A model generated the notes under the pieces. It did no database searches. It was not told the origin of the DNA and was given only the letters and a program-made list of their open reading frames with translations. A stretch of DNA of 64,000 nt from Paraburkholderia adhaesiva (lineage in GTDB: Bacteria > Pseudomonadota > Gammaproteobacteria > Burkholderiales > Burkholderiaceae), in the NCBI RefSeq assembly GCF_021390575.1, contig NZ_JAJEJQ010000001.1:2146501-2210500 (forward strand), written 5' to 3'. Of this stretch, positions 54,884 to 64,000 are shown piece by piece. Position 1 is the stretch's first letter; the number at the start of each line of letters is the position of its first letter. Both the position numbers and the translations under genes were made by a program.

Positions 54884-56382
54884 TTCTGTGCCGGGCTGCG
54901 CGGCCGGATCGGCACGAATTGCGTGTTGTCGCCGCGCCGTACGAGGACGGCCACCATCTTCTGCGGATCGAGGCGCGAGGTCACTTCCTGGAACTGCTTC
55001 ACGCCCGTGATATCGGTGTCGCCCAGTCGCAGGATGATGTCGCCCTTCTGCAGACCGGCGCGTGCCGCCGGGCCATCGACCGAATCCACCAGCACGCCGC
55101 CCTTGATCTTCAATTGCGTCAACTGGTCGGCCGGAATGTCGGACACCGAGAGGCCAAGCACATTCGATGCGCGCGGCTTCGGCTCGGGCGCCTTCTTGGG
55201 GTCGCCCTTCGCCGACTTCTCGGTTTGCATTTCGGCAATCGTGATCGGCAGTTCGCGCGTCTGTCCCTTGCGCCAGACCGTGATCGTCGCCTTGGTGCCC
55301 GGCTTCGTGTCGCCCACCATGCGCGGCAGGTCGGTCGCGGCTTCGACGGACTGACCGTTGAACTTCGTGATGATGTCGCCCGGCTGGACGCCGGCCTTAT
55401 CGGCCGGGCCACCCGGCTCGACGCTCGACACCAGCGCGCCCTGCGCCTTCGGCAACCCGAGCGAGTCGGCGACATCCTTCGTCACCTCGCCGATCGCCAC
55501 CGCGATGCGACCGCGCGTGACCTTGCCGGACCGCTGCAGCTGATCGGCGACGCGCATCGCTTCGTCGATCGGAATCGCGAACGAGATGCCCATGAAGCCG
55601 CCGGTCCGACTGTAGATCTGCGAGTTGATGCCGATGACCTCGCCCTGCATGTTGATGAGCGGACCACCCGAATTGCCCGGGTTCACGGCCACGTCGGTCT
55701 GGATGAACGGCAGATAGTCGCCCGTGTCGCGCCCCTTGGCGCTGACGATGCCCGCCGTGACGGTGTTTTCGAGCCCGAACGGCGAGCCGATCGCGACAAC
55801 CCACTCGCCCACGCGCAGCTTCTTCGAATCGCCGATGGTCACGGCCGGCAGATTGCTCGCCTGAATCTTGACGACGGCGACGTCCGTGCGCTCGTCGACG
55901 CCAATCAGCTTTGCCTTGAACTCGCGCTTGTCGGTGAGCGTGACGTAGATGGTGTCAGCGTCGTCGATGACGTGCGCATTGGTCATCACGTAGCCGTCAC
56001 TCGACAGGATGAAGCCCGAGCCGACACCGCTGCTCTGCTCGGGGTCGTTACCGCCGTTATCGGGCGACGGCTGATCCTGGTCACCCTGCTGCCCGCCACG
56101 CGGCAACTGGCCCTGGGGACTCTGAGGCAGCGGAATGCCGAAGAAACGGCGGAAAAACTCCGACATGTCGCCGTTGTCCACGCCCGGCGGCAGGCCGCGC
56201 TGCGCGGAACTCACGCGCGTCGTGGTGCGGATGTTGACGACGGAGGGTCCGACCTTGTCGACCAGATCGGTGAAATCGGGCAAGTTGGCGGCCGGTGCCG
56301 CCGACGCCACATGCGGTGCAAACGGCAGGCACGCCGCAAGCACCGCGGCCGCGAACAATTTGCGCAGCGGAAGAATCGTCAT
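54880..56382 (-). CDS. mucD: Periplasmic serine protease, DegP/MucD type
   Basis: Degrades misfolded envelope proteins. 500 residues with a signal peptide (VLAACLPFAPHVASA). The trypsin-like triad is visible: His in VMTNAHVIDDAD, Asp in DERTDVAVVKI, Ser in NPGNSGGPLINMQGEV. Two PDZ domains follow (SVEPGGPADKAGVQPGDIIT; VDGPAARAGLQKGDIILRLG). It stands directly downstream of rseB in the rpoE operon, as in Pseudomonas algU-mucABCD. Confidence 0.95.
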   Translation of the reverse strand: MTILPLRKLFAAAVLAACLPFAPHVASAAPAANLPDFTDLVDKVGPSVVNIRTTTRVSSAQRGLPPGVDNGDMSEFFRRFFGIPLPQSPQGQLPRGGQQGDQDQPSPDNGGNDPEQSSGVGSGFILSSDGYVMTNAHVIDDADTIYVTLTDKREFKAKLIGVDERTDVAVVKIQASNLPAVTIGDSKKLRVGEWVVAIGSPFGLENTVTAGIVSAKGRDTGDYLPFIQTDVAVNPGNSGGPLINMQGEVIGINSQIYSRTGGFMGISFAIPIDEAMRVADQLQRSGKVTRGRIAVAIGEVTKDVADSLGLPKAQGALVSSVEPGGPADKAGVQPGDIITKFNGQSVEAATDLPRMVGDTKPGTKATITVWRKGQTRELPITIAEMQTEKSAKGDPKKAPEPKPRASNVLGLSVSDIPADQLTQLKIKGGVLVDSVDGPAARAGLQKGDIILRLGDTDITGVKQFQEVTSRLDPQKMVAVLVRRGDNTQFVPIRPRSPAQK

Positions 56383-56403
56383 TTTGTAGTCAGCCGAAGG
56401 ATT

Positions 56404-57471
56404 TTACCTAGGAGCCTTATATTCTATGGCAGACGCGAACTGCTGCAACGTGGTCTGGGGCACTTCGCCGAGCAGCGTAATCCAGTAGTCGCCACTACGC
56501 TTCACGAGGACGTGGGTAGCACCGTCGCTGCCCGAGCCTTCCTTGCGATTGTTGTGCGCGACCGGCTCAACAAAAATTGAGATAGCGGCGAGTCCGTCGG
56601 AAAACACGGCCTGATCGACGGGAATGGGCGGATCGCTCGAGTCGCTCGCGGCCATCGGGCGGCGCAGTTCGCGAATTTTGCGGAAACCCGGCACTGTCGT
56701 GCCGAAACGCCAACCCTGCGCCTCCATATCAACCGGTTCGAGCGGCGGGTGCACGACGTTCCAGCCAGCCGTATTGCGCATGCCGTTGATGATTGCGGTG
56801 TTGTCCAGCGGGACGCCTATACGAACCTGTGTGAACGAAAGCTGTTCCAGCACCTGCCCGGTCGCGGGATCGAGCGTCTGCGCGCGCAACAGGAGACCCG
56901 TTTTGGCGTCGGCCCAGAACTTGTAAGCGAAGCGGTAGCCGTCCTTCGGATCGAGCTGGATGACCTTGCTGTCGACGCCCGCGACACGGTCGGCGCCGAG
57001 CATCTTCGGCGTATAGACGGACAGCACCTGGTCGCCGCTGGTGGAGAGCAGTGCCGGGAAGGCATCCTTGTTCTGGCGCTTCTCGATGACGAGAAGTTTG
57101 CGCTCGGGTACGAACGTATAGACGTCGTCGTTGTGGCGCAGGAGCTTGCGCGGCTTGCCGTCGAGGCTTTCCAGCTGCTCGTATTCACCGTCGGTCTTCG
57201 TCGCGTAGTGCGCGATTCGCGACGACTGCACGAACGCGCCGCGCTGATAGACGAACGTACCTTCGTAATTTTGCTGCTGGGCGGCCTGGTGGATGCGGTC
57301 GAGCCATTGACCCGCGCCTTGCTGCGCCGCAACATCTGGAGCCGACGCGCCCTGCGACGTGCTCGCGACCGCAGGCAGAGCGGTTAGCAATACGGCCGCA
57401 CAGCACAGGAATGCCGGCAGCCGCCCCCAATTCGTCGTTTTATTGAACCGCAATGTCTGCATCAGACTCAC
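56404..57471 (-). CDS. rseB: Sigma-E regulator RseB/MucB
   Basis: Periplasmic protein that binds RseA and shields it from DegS until lipoproteins or LPS intermediates are sensed. 355 residues, Sec signal peptide (LPAFLCCAAVLLTALPAVAS), LolA-like N-terminal domain (NYEGTFVYQRGAFVQSSRIA) and C-terminal domain (VLVKRSGDYWITLLGEVPQ). It starts with GTG at 57471 overlapping the rseA stop (GTGA); ATG at 57462 is an alternative. Confidence 0.94.
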   Translation of the reverse strand: MSLMQTLRFNKTTNWGRLPAFLCCAAVLLTALPAVASTSQGASAPDVAAQQGAGQWLDRIHQAAQQQNYEGTFVYQRGAFVQSSRIAHYATKTDGEYEQLESLDGKPRKLLRHNDDVYTFVPERKLLVIEKRQNKDAFPALLSTSGDQVLSVYTPKMLGADRVAGVDSKVIQLDPKDGYRFAYKFWADAKTGLLLRAQTLDPATGQVLEQLSFTQVRIGVPLDNTAIINGMRNTAGWNVVHPPLEPVDMEAQGWRFGTTVPGFRKIRELRRPMAASDSSDPPIPVDQAVFSDGLAAISIFVEPVAHNNRKEGSGSDGATHVLVKRSGDYWITLLGEVPQTTLQQFASAIEYKAPR

Positions 57472-58103
57472 TGGTGTTGCGTGGGTTGCGCCGGAATTGC
57501 GGCAGCCCGGATCAGCGGCATGGAATCCAGCATCACCGGTTGTTGGGCAAACTGCTGATGGGCTTCCAGATACGCGTCGAGACGTGCGTCGCGAATGAAG
57601 TTGCCGTCCTGGGTCGCGGCGGTCTGCACCGGCGCCGCATTCATCGCGACACGCTGGACTCCATTAGCCTGCGACGAGGCCACCGACGCAACCTGCGTGC
57701 CGCCGCCAACGCCAACGCCGTGCATTTGCGGCACGACGATCCACGTGAGCGTAGCAGCCGCAGCGGCAACCGCGAGCGTGGGGACAACGCGGTGACGCAG
57801 CGCGAGGATGCGCCTCGCGCGGCTGGCCGGCAGCGCCGCGGGCGCCAGCACATGCGGCTCGGCCTCGAAGCGTGCGGCGAATCCCGCCATGAACGACTGG
57901 CTCGCGGCCGGTTTGACCGCGAGGTCGTCCGAACGCATCACATCGCCGATCAAGTGATACACCGACCACGCCGCGTAATCGGCTTGATCGAGTTCAGCAA
58001 AAACACCGTTCGGATGCTCGCCGGCTGGCAATTCCCCGTCGACGAACGCGGACAGACGCTCGCCGCGCGAGCCTGACACCGATTGCATCGAGACCGATCC
58101 CAT
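57468..58103 (-). CDS. rseA: Anti-sigma-E factor RseA/MucA
   Basis: Inner-membrane anti-sigma factor holding RpoE inactive. 211 residues. The N-terminal cytosolic part has the RseA signature ERLSAFVDGELPAGEHPNGV and YHLIGDVMRSDDL. A single span follows (VVPTLAVAAAAATLTWIVVP), then a periplasmic tail. ATG at 58103 has GGGGAG upstream; in-frame ATG at 58115 is possible. It lies between rpoE and rseB with a GTGA overlap to rseB. Confidence 0.93.
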   Translation of the reverse strand: MGSVSMQSVSGSRGERLSAFVDGELPAGEHPNGVFAELDQADYAAWSVYHLIGDVMRSDDLAVKPAASQSFMAGFAARFEAEPHVLAPAALPASRARRILALRHRVVPTLAVAAAAATLTWIVVPQMHGVGVGGGTQVASVASSQANGVQRVAMNAAPVQTAATQDGNFIRDARLDAYLEAHQQFAQQPVMLDSMPLIRAAAIPAQPTQHQ

Positions 58104-58206
58104 GATGCTCCCCATTTCCTGACTAACTGCCCCATAGAGACAGCAACCCGACACCAACCCCGTGAATCGTATCCGCGCCCGAAGGACACGCTGGGCGGAT
58201 TACCCG

Positions 58207-58806
58207 CTACCAGCGCTTGCCCTCCGGAGTGTCCAGCAACGGACGCAATTTTGCCGCAATGGCCTCGCGCGCACGAAAAATTCTCGATCTGACAGTGCCG
58301 ATCGGGCAACCCATCATCTCAGCAATTTCCTCGTAGCTCAAACCTTCAATTTCCCGAAGTGTAATGGCGGTGCGCAGTTCTTCCGGCAAAACCGCCATGG
58401 CAGCATTCACCGTCTCGGCGATCTGCTTGCTCATCAACAACGACTCGGGCGTATTGATATCCCTTAGTTGATCGGCGTCCGAGAAAGTTTCAGCTTCTTC
58501 TGCATCTGCTTCGGTAGATGTGGGGGCACGTCTTCCCTGGGTTGCAAGGTAGTTCTTCGCCGTGTTGACGGCAATACGGTACAACCAGGTATAGAAAGCC
58601 GATTCGCCGCGAAACTGCGGCAACGCCCGGTACGCCTTGATAAAGGCGTCCTGCGCCACGTCCTCGACCTCCGCGGGATCCCGCACGAGGCGCGAGATCA
58701 GACGGATGATCTTGCGGTGGTATTTCGAGACCAGAAGCTCGAACGCGGCCTTGTCGCCTTTCTGCACACGTTCAACAAGTACCTGATCGATTTCTTTTTC
58801 ACTCAC
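58207..58806 (-). CDS. rpoE: ECF sigma factor RpoE (AlgU)
   Basis: Directs RNA polymerase to envelope-stress promoters. 199 residues. Region 2 (KYHRKIIRLISRLVRDPAEV, EDVAQDAFIKAYRALPQFRG) and region 4 (LPEELRTAITLREIEGLSYE, EIAEMMGCPIGTVRSRIFRA) are clear. It heads the rpoE-rseA-rseB-mucD operon. Confidence 0.96.
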   Translation of the reverse strand: MSEKEIDQVLVERVQKGDKAAFELLVSKYHRKIIRLISRLVRDPAEVEDVAQDAFIKAYRALPQFRGESAFYTWLYRIAVNTAKNYLATQGRRAPTSTEADAEEAETFSDADQLRDINTPESLLMSKQIAETVNAAMAVLPEELRTAITLREIEGLSYEEIAEMMGCPIGTVRSRIFRAREAIAAKLRPLLDTPEGKRW

Positions 58807-58944
58807 CTGAAAAATCCGTTAGCTCATGGTAGACGCGGGGCGACCATTGTAGCGCCCCTCGCACACCCGTCACGTTACGCGAATATCACCGGTTACAGTC
58901 TTTACAGCGAGTGTCGTGGCTCACTGTCGGAGCAGGATGGGCGC

Positions 58945-59439
58945 TCACCGTCCGGCGGCGCAACGCGCCCGGACGGCCAGCGCGCGAAAAGCGTCGGCGT
59001 CGAGCGAATCGGCGGCAATCAGTACAGTTGCGCGCCGCTTGCCGCTTCGCAGGTCCAGCGCGAGGAGGCTGGTGCCCCATTGGGATGCGCCGGTCAAACG
59101 TCCTTGCGCAATTCGGGCCCCATGGCGCGAACAGGCCGCGATCGAATCCGGCCCGATTTCGATGACAGCGGGTTGCTCGCGACGCCAGGCCGCGGCTGCC
59201 AGCCCGCAGACGGCAAGGAAAGCCAATGTAGGTGGAACGGCACGCACGGCGCCAAGCCAGGGCGCCAGTGTCGTATACAAGGCCGCCACTGCCAAGCCGA
59301 TAGCCGTCGCAAGAACGAGATGAAGCGCCACGGACGGGCGCAACATGATGCGCGGCACGTCAACGCGCCGCGAGAGGAAAGCGGAATCGCGGCTGGCCGG
59401 GAAGTCCGGCGCAGCCGCTTGATCGTCGCTGTGGGTCAA
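58945..59439 (-). CDS. YgfX-like membrane protein
   Basis: 164 residues with two adjacent membrane spans ([38 protein letters not shown]) and a C-terminal beta-rich part ([36 protein letters not shown]). This arrangement and the ADSLD..AFR.L motif match the YgfX/CptA family. In E. coli the relative pairs with SdhE; here it sits between fabF and rpoE. The probable start is TTG at 59439, overlapping the fabF stop. Confidence 0.72.
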   Translation of the reverse strand: MTHSDDQAAAPDFPASRDSAFLSRRVDVPRIMLRPSVALHLVLATAIGLAVAALYTTLAPWLGAVRAVPPTLAFLAVCGLAAAAWRREQPAVIEIGPDSIAACSRHGARIAQGRLTGASQWGTSLLALDLRSGKRRATVLIAADSLDADAFRALAVRARCAAGR

Positions 59440-60677
59440 ACGTGGCGCTTGATGACCAGCGTGCCGTTCGTGCCACCGAACCCGAACGAGTTCTTCAGCG
59501 CGACGTCGATCTTCATCTCCCGCGCGGTGTTCGCGCAGTAGTCCAGGTCGCATTCGGGGTCCTGGTTGAAGATGTTGATCGTCGGAGGCGAGATCTGGTT
59601 GTGCACGGCAAGCACCGAGAACACCGATTCGAGACCGCCAGCGCCACCGAGCAGGTGCCCGGTCATCGACTTCGTCGAATTCACGACGATGTCCTTCGCG
59701 TGGTCACCGAATGCGCGCTTGATCGCGATGGTTTCCGCGAGGTCGCCAAGCGGCGTCGACGTGCCGTGCGCGTTCACCCAGTTCACCTGGTCGGCGTTGA
59801 TGCCCGCGTTACGCAGTGCCGCCAGCATGCAGCGGCGTGCGCCGTCGCCGTCTTCGAGCGGCGCGGTCATGTGATACGCGTCGCCGCTCATGCCATAGCC
59901 GCTGATTTCCGCGTAAATCTTCGCGCCGCGCTTCTTCGCGTGCTCGTACTCTTCGAGGACCATCACACCCGCGCCCTCGCCCAGCACAAAGCCGTCGCGG
60001 TCCTTGTCCCACGGACGGCTCGCCGTCGCAGGATCGTCGTTGCGCTGCGAGAGCGCACGCGCTGCCGCGAAACCACCGACACCGAGCGGCGAAACGGTCG
60101 ATTCTGCACCGCCTGCGATCATCACGTCGGCGTCGCCGTACTCGATGAGGCGCGATGCTTCGCCGATGCAGTGCAGGCCGGTCGTGCAGGCCGTGACCAT
60201 CGAGAGATTCGGGCCCTTGAGGCCATACTTGATCGACAGATGGCCGGAGATCATGTTGATGATCGACGCGGGCACGAAGAACGGCGAAATACGGCGCGGG
60301 CCGCGGTTCAGCAGTTCGGTCTGCGTGACTTCGATCATCGGCAGGCCGCCGATACCCGAGCCCACCACGACGCCGACGCGTTCGGCATTCTCTTCGGTGA
60401 TCTCGATGCCGCTATCCTGCATTGCCTGGATGCCCGCGGCGATGCCGAAATGGATGAACGTATCCATGTGCCGGGCTTCTTTCGCCGGCATGTAATCCTC
60501 GACGTTGAAGTCCTTGACCTCACCGGCGAAGCGGGTCGAAAAGTTCGTGGCATCGAACTTCGTGATATTGGCAATGCCGGACTTGCCGGCGACCACATTG
60601 GCCCAGCCGTCGGCAACATTATTGCCAACAGGCGAAATCAGTCCGAGGCCTGTAACGACGACTCGACGGCGGCTCAC
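59436..60677 (-). CDS. fabF: 3-oxoacyl-ACP synthase II
   Basis: Elongating condensing enzyme, including the C16:1 to C18:1 step. 413 residues from GTG at 60677 ([19 protein letters not shown]). The catalytic triad is Cys in [13 protein letters not shown], His in [12 protein letters not shown], and His in [16 protein letters not shown] terminator lies between acpP and fabF, so fabF probably has its own promoter too. Its stop overlaps the start of the ygfX-like gene. Confidence 0.96.
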   Translation of the reverse strand: MSRRRVVVTGLGLISPVGNNVADGWANVVAGKSGIANITKFDATNFSTRFAGEVKDFNVEDYMPAKEARHMDTFIHFGIAAGIQAMQDSGIEITEENAERVGVVVGSGIGGLPMIEVTQTELLNRGPRRISPFFVPASIINMISGHLSIKYGLKGPNLSMVTACTTGLHCIGEASRLIEYGDADVMIAGGAESTVSPLGVGGFAAARALSQRNDDPATASRPWDKDRDGFVLGEGAGVMVLEEYEHAKKRGAKIYAEISGYGMSGDAYHMTAPLEDGDGARRCMLAALRNAGINADQVNWVNAHGTSTPLGDLAETIAIKRAFGDHAKDIVVNSTKSMTGHLLGGAGGLESVFSVLAVHNQISPPTINIFNQDPECDLDYCANTAREMKIDVALKNSFGFGGTNGTLVIKRHV

Positions 60678-60701
60678 GGTAACCCCTTTTCCATAGATGA
60701 C

Positions 60702-60753
60702 AAAAACAAAAGCCACAGTGGCCACAGGAAATGCTCCTGTGAGCCCTGTGGCT
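60702..60753 (-). terminator. Hairpin between acpP and fabF
   Basis: On the minus strand AGCCACAG pairs with CTGTGGCT around an inner imperfect stem, followed by TTTTGTTTTTG. It may reduce read-through so that acpP is made in excess over fabF. Confidence 0.75.
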
Positions 60754-60933
60754 GTTTGACCGGCAAGAGCGCGCCAGCAAGTGCGGCGCTCGTTTGCGGG
60801 TTCACTGGCGAAAGTCCTGGCGGGTCGCTTGCGCGACGCAGGCGCAGCCCCTTAAGTGACAACTGCAGAAGCGACTGCAGGGGAAACTGTAGGGCTAACT
60901 GCGCAACCGCGGACAATTGGCGCCTGAATGCCC

Positions 60934-61173
60934 TTAGGCCTTGACGTTCGCGCGAGCGTAGTCGATGGCTTGCTGGACCGTCGTGATCTTCTCGGCTTCT
61001 TCGTCAGGAATTTCCATGCCGAATTCGTCTTCGAGGGCCATCACGAGTTCGACGGTGTCGAGCGAGTCGGCGCCCAGGTCGTTAACGAACGAAGCTTCGT
61101 TCTTGATTTCGGCTTCGGCGACGCCCAGTTGTTCGGCGACGATCTTCTTGACGCGCTGTTCGATGTTATCCAT
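60934..61173 (-). CDS. acpP: Acyl carrier protein
   Basis: Carries growing acyl chains on phosphopantetheine. 79 residues, acidic, with the modified Ser in [17 protein letters not shown]. Located between fabG and fabF, as is standard. Confidence 0.98.
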
Positions 61174-61339
61174 TACCCCTCCAAGGGAAAAAGTCAGTTC
61201 ATGAATGCGAGTGCGCGCATTTTAGCAGGTTTAACCTGGCAGAAAAGCGGCACTCGAGGTTCCAGATGTGCTATACGCGACGGCGTTTGAGAAAGCGATC
61301 CAGCAAACGCATCAAGGCGCGGATAGTACCCGAATCTCG

Positions 61340-62089
61340 TTACGACATATACATGCCACCGTTCACGTGCAGCGTCGTGCCGGTGATGTAGCCCGCCTGC
61401 GCGGATGCGAGGAACGCAACCGCGTGAGCGATGTCCTCCGGGCTGCCAAGGCGGCCCAGCGGAATCTGCTGTTTGAGCGCTGCCTGCTGTTCGGCAGGCA
61501 GATCTTTCGTCATATCGGTGTCGATGAAGCCCGGCGCGACGCAATTCACGGTGATGCCACGGCTACCGATCTCGCGGGCCAGTGCGCGCGTCATGCCCGC
61601 CACGCCAGCCTTCGCGGCGGCATAGTTCGCCTGACCGGGATTGCCCGACGAGCCCACCACCGACGTAATGTTGATGATGCGGCCGGTACGCGCCTTCATC
61701 ATCGGACGCAGCACGGCGCGAGAGAGACGGAACACCGACTTCAGGTTCGTGTCGATGACGGCGTCCCACTCGTCGTCCTTCATCCGCATCGCGAGGTTGT
61801 CCTGCGTGATGCCCGCGTTGTTCACGAGAATCGCGAGACCGCCGAATTCCTTCACGGTCGCGTCGATCAGCGCTTCGGCCGCCGCCGCGTCATTGACGTT
61901 GAGCACCGCACCGCGGCCCTTCACGCCCGCTTCTTCGAACGCCGCCGTGATGGCCTGTGCGCCCGCTTCGCTCGTCGCGGTGCCGATCACTGTCGCGCCC
62001 TGGCGCGCCAGTTCGAGTGCAATCGCCCGACCGATGCCGCGCGAGGCACCCGTCACGATCGCTGCTTGATTATCGAGAGTCTTTTCCAT
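61340..62089 (-). CDS. fabG: 3-oxoacyl-ACP reductase
   Basis: NADPH-dependent reductase of the elongation cycle. 249 residues, short-chain dehydrogenase fold: TGASRGIGRAIALEL cofactor loop, NNAG, Ser in INITSVVGSSGN, and the catalytic YAAAK. Between fabD and acpP. Confidence 0.97.
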   Translation of the reverse strand: MEKTLDNQAAIVTGASRGIGRAIALELARQGATVIGTATSEAGAQAITAAFEEAGVKGRGAVLNVNDAAAAEALIDATVKEFGGLAILVNNAGITQDNLAMRMKDDEWDAVIDTNLKSVFRLSRAVLRPMMKARTGRIINITSVVGSSGNPGQANYAAAKAGVAGMTRALAREIGSRGITVNCVAPGFIDTDMTKDLPAEQQAALKQQIPLGRLGSPEDIAHAVAFLASAQAGYITGTTLHVNGGMYMS

Positions 62090-62138
62090 CGCTTGTATCC
62101 GTTGCCAGTGTGACCCGGGTAACTGCTCCGCTAACTAC

Positions 62139-63074
62139 TCAGGCGGTCGCGAGCTTGAGCGCTTCTTCGAGCGACTTCGGGTCCGCCACCGAGGCGCCCA
62201 CGAGGTTGCCGTCGATGCGCTTCGTGAGACCCGCGAGCACCTTGCCGGGGCCGCACTCTATCACGTGCGTGACGCCTTGAGCCGCGATTGCCTGTACGCA
62301 CTCGACCCAGCGCACCGGACCCGCGGCCTGGCGAACCAGCGCGTCGCGGATCTTCGCGGGATCGGTTTCGAACGCCACGTCGACGTTATTCACGATGGGA
62401 ATCACCGGTGCGTTGAGCGTCACGTTCGCGAGGTATTCGCGCAACTGGTCCGACGCAGGCTTGAGCAGCGACGAGTGGAACGGCGCCGAAACCGGCAGCG
62501 GCAGCGCACGCTTCGCGCCCTTCGCCTTGGCAATCTCGCACGCTTTTTCGACCGCGGCCTTGTGGCCCGCGATCACGACCTGCGCCGGCGCGTTGAAGTT
62601 CACGGCTTCGACTACGCCACCCGCGGCCGAGGCTTCTGCACAGACTGCGCGCACGGTGTCATCGTCGAGGCCGAGCACGGCGGCCATGCCGCCCTCGCCT
62701 ACCGGCACCGCACTCTGCATCGCCTGCGCACGGAAGCGCACGAGCGGCACAGCGTCGCGAAACGCGAGCACGCCGGCAGCGACGAGCGCTGTGTATTCGC
62801 CGAGGCTGTGGCCAGCGACGATCGCCGGCTGCGGGCCACCCGCCTGCTGCCAGGCACGATAGACCGCATAAGCGGCGCTCAGCATCACCGGCTGTGTGTT
62901 GGTGGTGAGGTTCAGTTCATCGGCCGGGCCTTCGGCGATCAACTTGCCGAGATCCTGGTTCAGGGCATCGGAGGCTTCCTGCAGCGTTTCACGCACGATG
63001 GCGCTATCGGCAAAAACATCCAGCATGCCGACTGCCTGTGAGCCCTGGCCGGGAAAGACAAATGCGAATTTCAT
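62139..63074 (-). CDS. fabD: Malonyl-CoA:ACP transacylase
   Basis: Loads malonyl groups onto ACP. 311 residues; FVFPGQGSQAVGM, the Ser nucleophile in VAGHSLGEYTALVAAG, and the His in PVSAPFHSSLLKP. ATG at 63074; the longer in-frame start (63095) is less likely. 49 bases upstream of fabG. Confidence 0.96.
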   Translation of the reverse strand: MKFAFVFPGQGSQAVGMLDVFADSAIVRETLQEASDALNQDLGKLIAEGPADELNLTTNTQPVMLSAAYAVYRAWQQAGGPQPAIVAGHSLGEYTALVAAGVLAFRDAVPLVRFRAQAMQSAVPVGEGGMAAVLGLDDDTVRAVCAEASAAGGVVEAVNFNAPAQVVIAGHKAAVEKACEIAKAKGAKRALPLPVSAPFHSSLLKPASDQLREYLANVTLNAPVIPIVNNVDVAFETDPAKIRDALVRQAAGPVRWVECVQAIAAQGVTHVIECGPGKVLAGLTKRIDGNLVGASVADPKSLEEALKLATA

Positions 63075-63177
63075 AACGACCCCAAATTCGTTCAATACAG
63101 ACGGGCGGCGCGCCGCAGCGAACCGCGCGCATTACGCGCGCTGGCAAGCAGGCGTGGCGCTACGCGCCCAGTCGAAA

Positions 63178-64000
63178 TCAATAACGGATGACAGAAGCGC
63201 CCCAGGTAAACCCACCGCCGACGCCTTCGATCAGCACGTTGTCGCCGCGCTTGACACGGCCGTCGCGCACTGCGACGTCCAATGCGAGCGGGATGGACGC
63301 CGCCGACGTGTTGCCGTGTTCGCCGACCGTGACGACCATGCGCTCGGCGGGGAGGCCGAGCTTGCGGCAGGTGCCCTGCATGATGCGGATGTTTGCCTGG
63401 TGCGGAATCAGCCAGTCGATCTGCTCGGGTTTGAGTTGTGCCTTTTCCAGCGCCTCGATGGCGACCTTCTCCAGCACGTTCACCGCAAGCTTGAACACGG
63501 CCTGACCGTCCATGTGCAGGAACGCGTTGCCAGCGACCACGCCACCACTCACATGGCCCGGCGTGCAGAGAATATGCGCGTAGCTGCCGTCTGCGTGGAG
63601 CGCGCTCGACAGCACGCCCGGCTTGTCGGATGCCTGCAGTACGATCGCGCCCGCGCCGTCGCCGAACAGCACGCACGTGGTGCGATCGTTGAAATCGAGG
63701 ATGCGCGAGAACGTCTCCGCGCCGACGATGAGCGCCGTGCGATGCTGTCCGCTGCGGATCAGACTGTCGGCGATCGAAACGGCGTAGGCAAAGCCCGCGC
63801 ACACAGCCTGGACGTCGAACGCCGCACCGTGATTGCGAATGCCAAGCTTGTTCTGCAGAAGGCAGGCAGTGCTCGGAAACACGAAATCGGGCGTGGACGT
63901 CGCGACGATGATCAGGTCGATCGACTGCGGGTCGACGTCGGCAGCCGCGATCGCGCGCTGCGAAGCGGCGAATGCGAGATCGCTCGTGGTGACGTCGGGC
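63178..64000 (-). CDS. fabH: 3-oxoacyl-ACP synthase III (N-terminus beyond the window)
   Basis: Starts fatty-acid chains from acetyl-CoA and malonyl-ACP. The reading is open to the right edge, beginning [20 protein letters not shown]. The catalytic Cys is in [13 protein letters not shown], His in [10 protein letters not shown], and Asn in [15 protein letters not shown]; it ends [13 protein letters not shown]. About the last 274 residues are present. It heads the visible fab cluster. Confidence 0.96.
   Translation of the reverse strand, partial: PDVTTSDLAFAASQRAIAAADVDPQSIDLIIVATSTPDFVFPSTACLLQNKLGIRNHGAAFDVQAVCAGFAYAVSIADSLIRSGQHRTALIVGAETFSRILDFNDRTTCVLFGDGAGAIVLQASDKPGVLSSALHADGSYAHILCTPGHVSGGVVAGNAFLHMDGQAVFKLAVNVLEKVAIEALEKAQLKPEQIDWLIPHQANIRIMQGTCRKLGLPAERMVVTVGEHGNTSAASIPLALDVAVRDGRVKRGDNVLIEGVGGGFTWGASVIRY

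Overview
The window looks like a chromosomal segment of a Burkholderiaceae betaproteobacterium (Burkholderia, Paraburkholderia, Caballeronia or a close relative). It is GC-rich. The lepA-lepB-rnc-era-recO-pdxJ-acpS-nagZ order, the rpoE-rseA-rseB-mucD cluster beside fabF-acpP-fabG-fabD-fabH, EF-P carrying Arg32 with earP next door, a large RNase III and an OmpC-like porin all fit that group. The assignment rests on gene content and order only.

Layout. 1-6 kb is core: the start of carA, mltD, gloB, a methyltransferase, rnhA, dnaQ and tRNA-Val(CAC). 6-14 kb is mixed: a DUF6680-like protein and a decayed stretch just after the tRNA, a porin, an orphan hydrolase, a chemoreceptor tail fragment, membrane proteins and a GT4 glycosyltransferase. 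14-20 kb holds an MsbA-like ABC exporter, the otsB-otsA trehalose pair, a periplasmic copper chaperone and an ElaA-type acetyltransferase. 20-25 kb is a nitric-oxide detoxification operon (qNor norB, a DUF59 protein, NnrS, a DUF2249 protein) with an NsrR-like operator ahead of it.

25.4-37.4 kb is an island of visibly lower G+C. It carries one giant effector gene, now broken in three by two different IS3-family insertions. The three segments stay in register and together would encode about 2,780 residues. The parts, in order, are: a polar N-terminus without a Sec signal; a dermonecrotic-toxin-like (DUF6543-like) region; a YopT-type C58 cysteine protease with Cys/His/Asp; low-complexity linkers with tandem repeats; four helix-turn-helix-like repeats; two pairs of duplicated modules; and a C-terminal ExoY-type nucleotidyl cyclase with all key residues. 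A frameshifted small paralogue and a decayed IS3 transposase lie upstream, against a tRNA-Cys/Gly/Gly cluster. This broken multi-activity effector is the most unusual item in the window. No secretion apparatus is visible here.

38-64 kb is core again: pgsA, uvrC, earP-efp, a sigma54-type response regulator with an altered GAFTGA loop, a small HhH protein, then one long minus-strand block. That block runs from the fatty-acid genes (fabH, fabD, fabG, acpP, fabF) through ygfX, the sigma-E envelope-stress operon (rpoE, rseA, rseB, mucD, a thioredoxin-fold protein) and lepA, lepB, rnc, era, recO, pdxJ, acpS, nagZ. The genes are tightly packed, with ATGA/GTGA-type overlaps at several joints.
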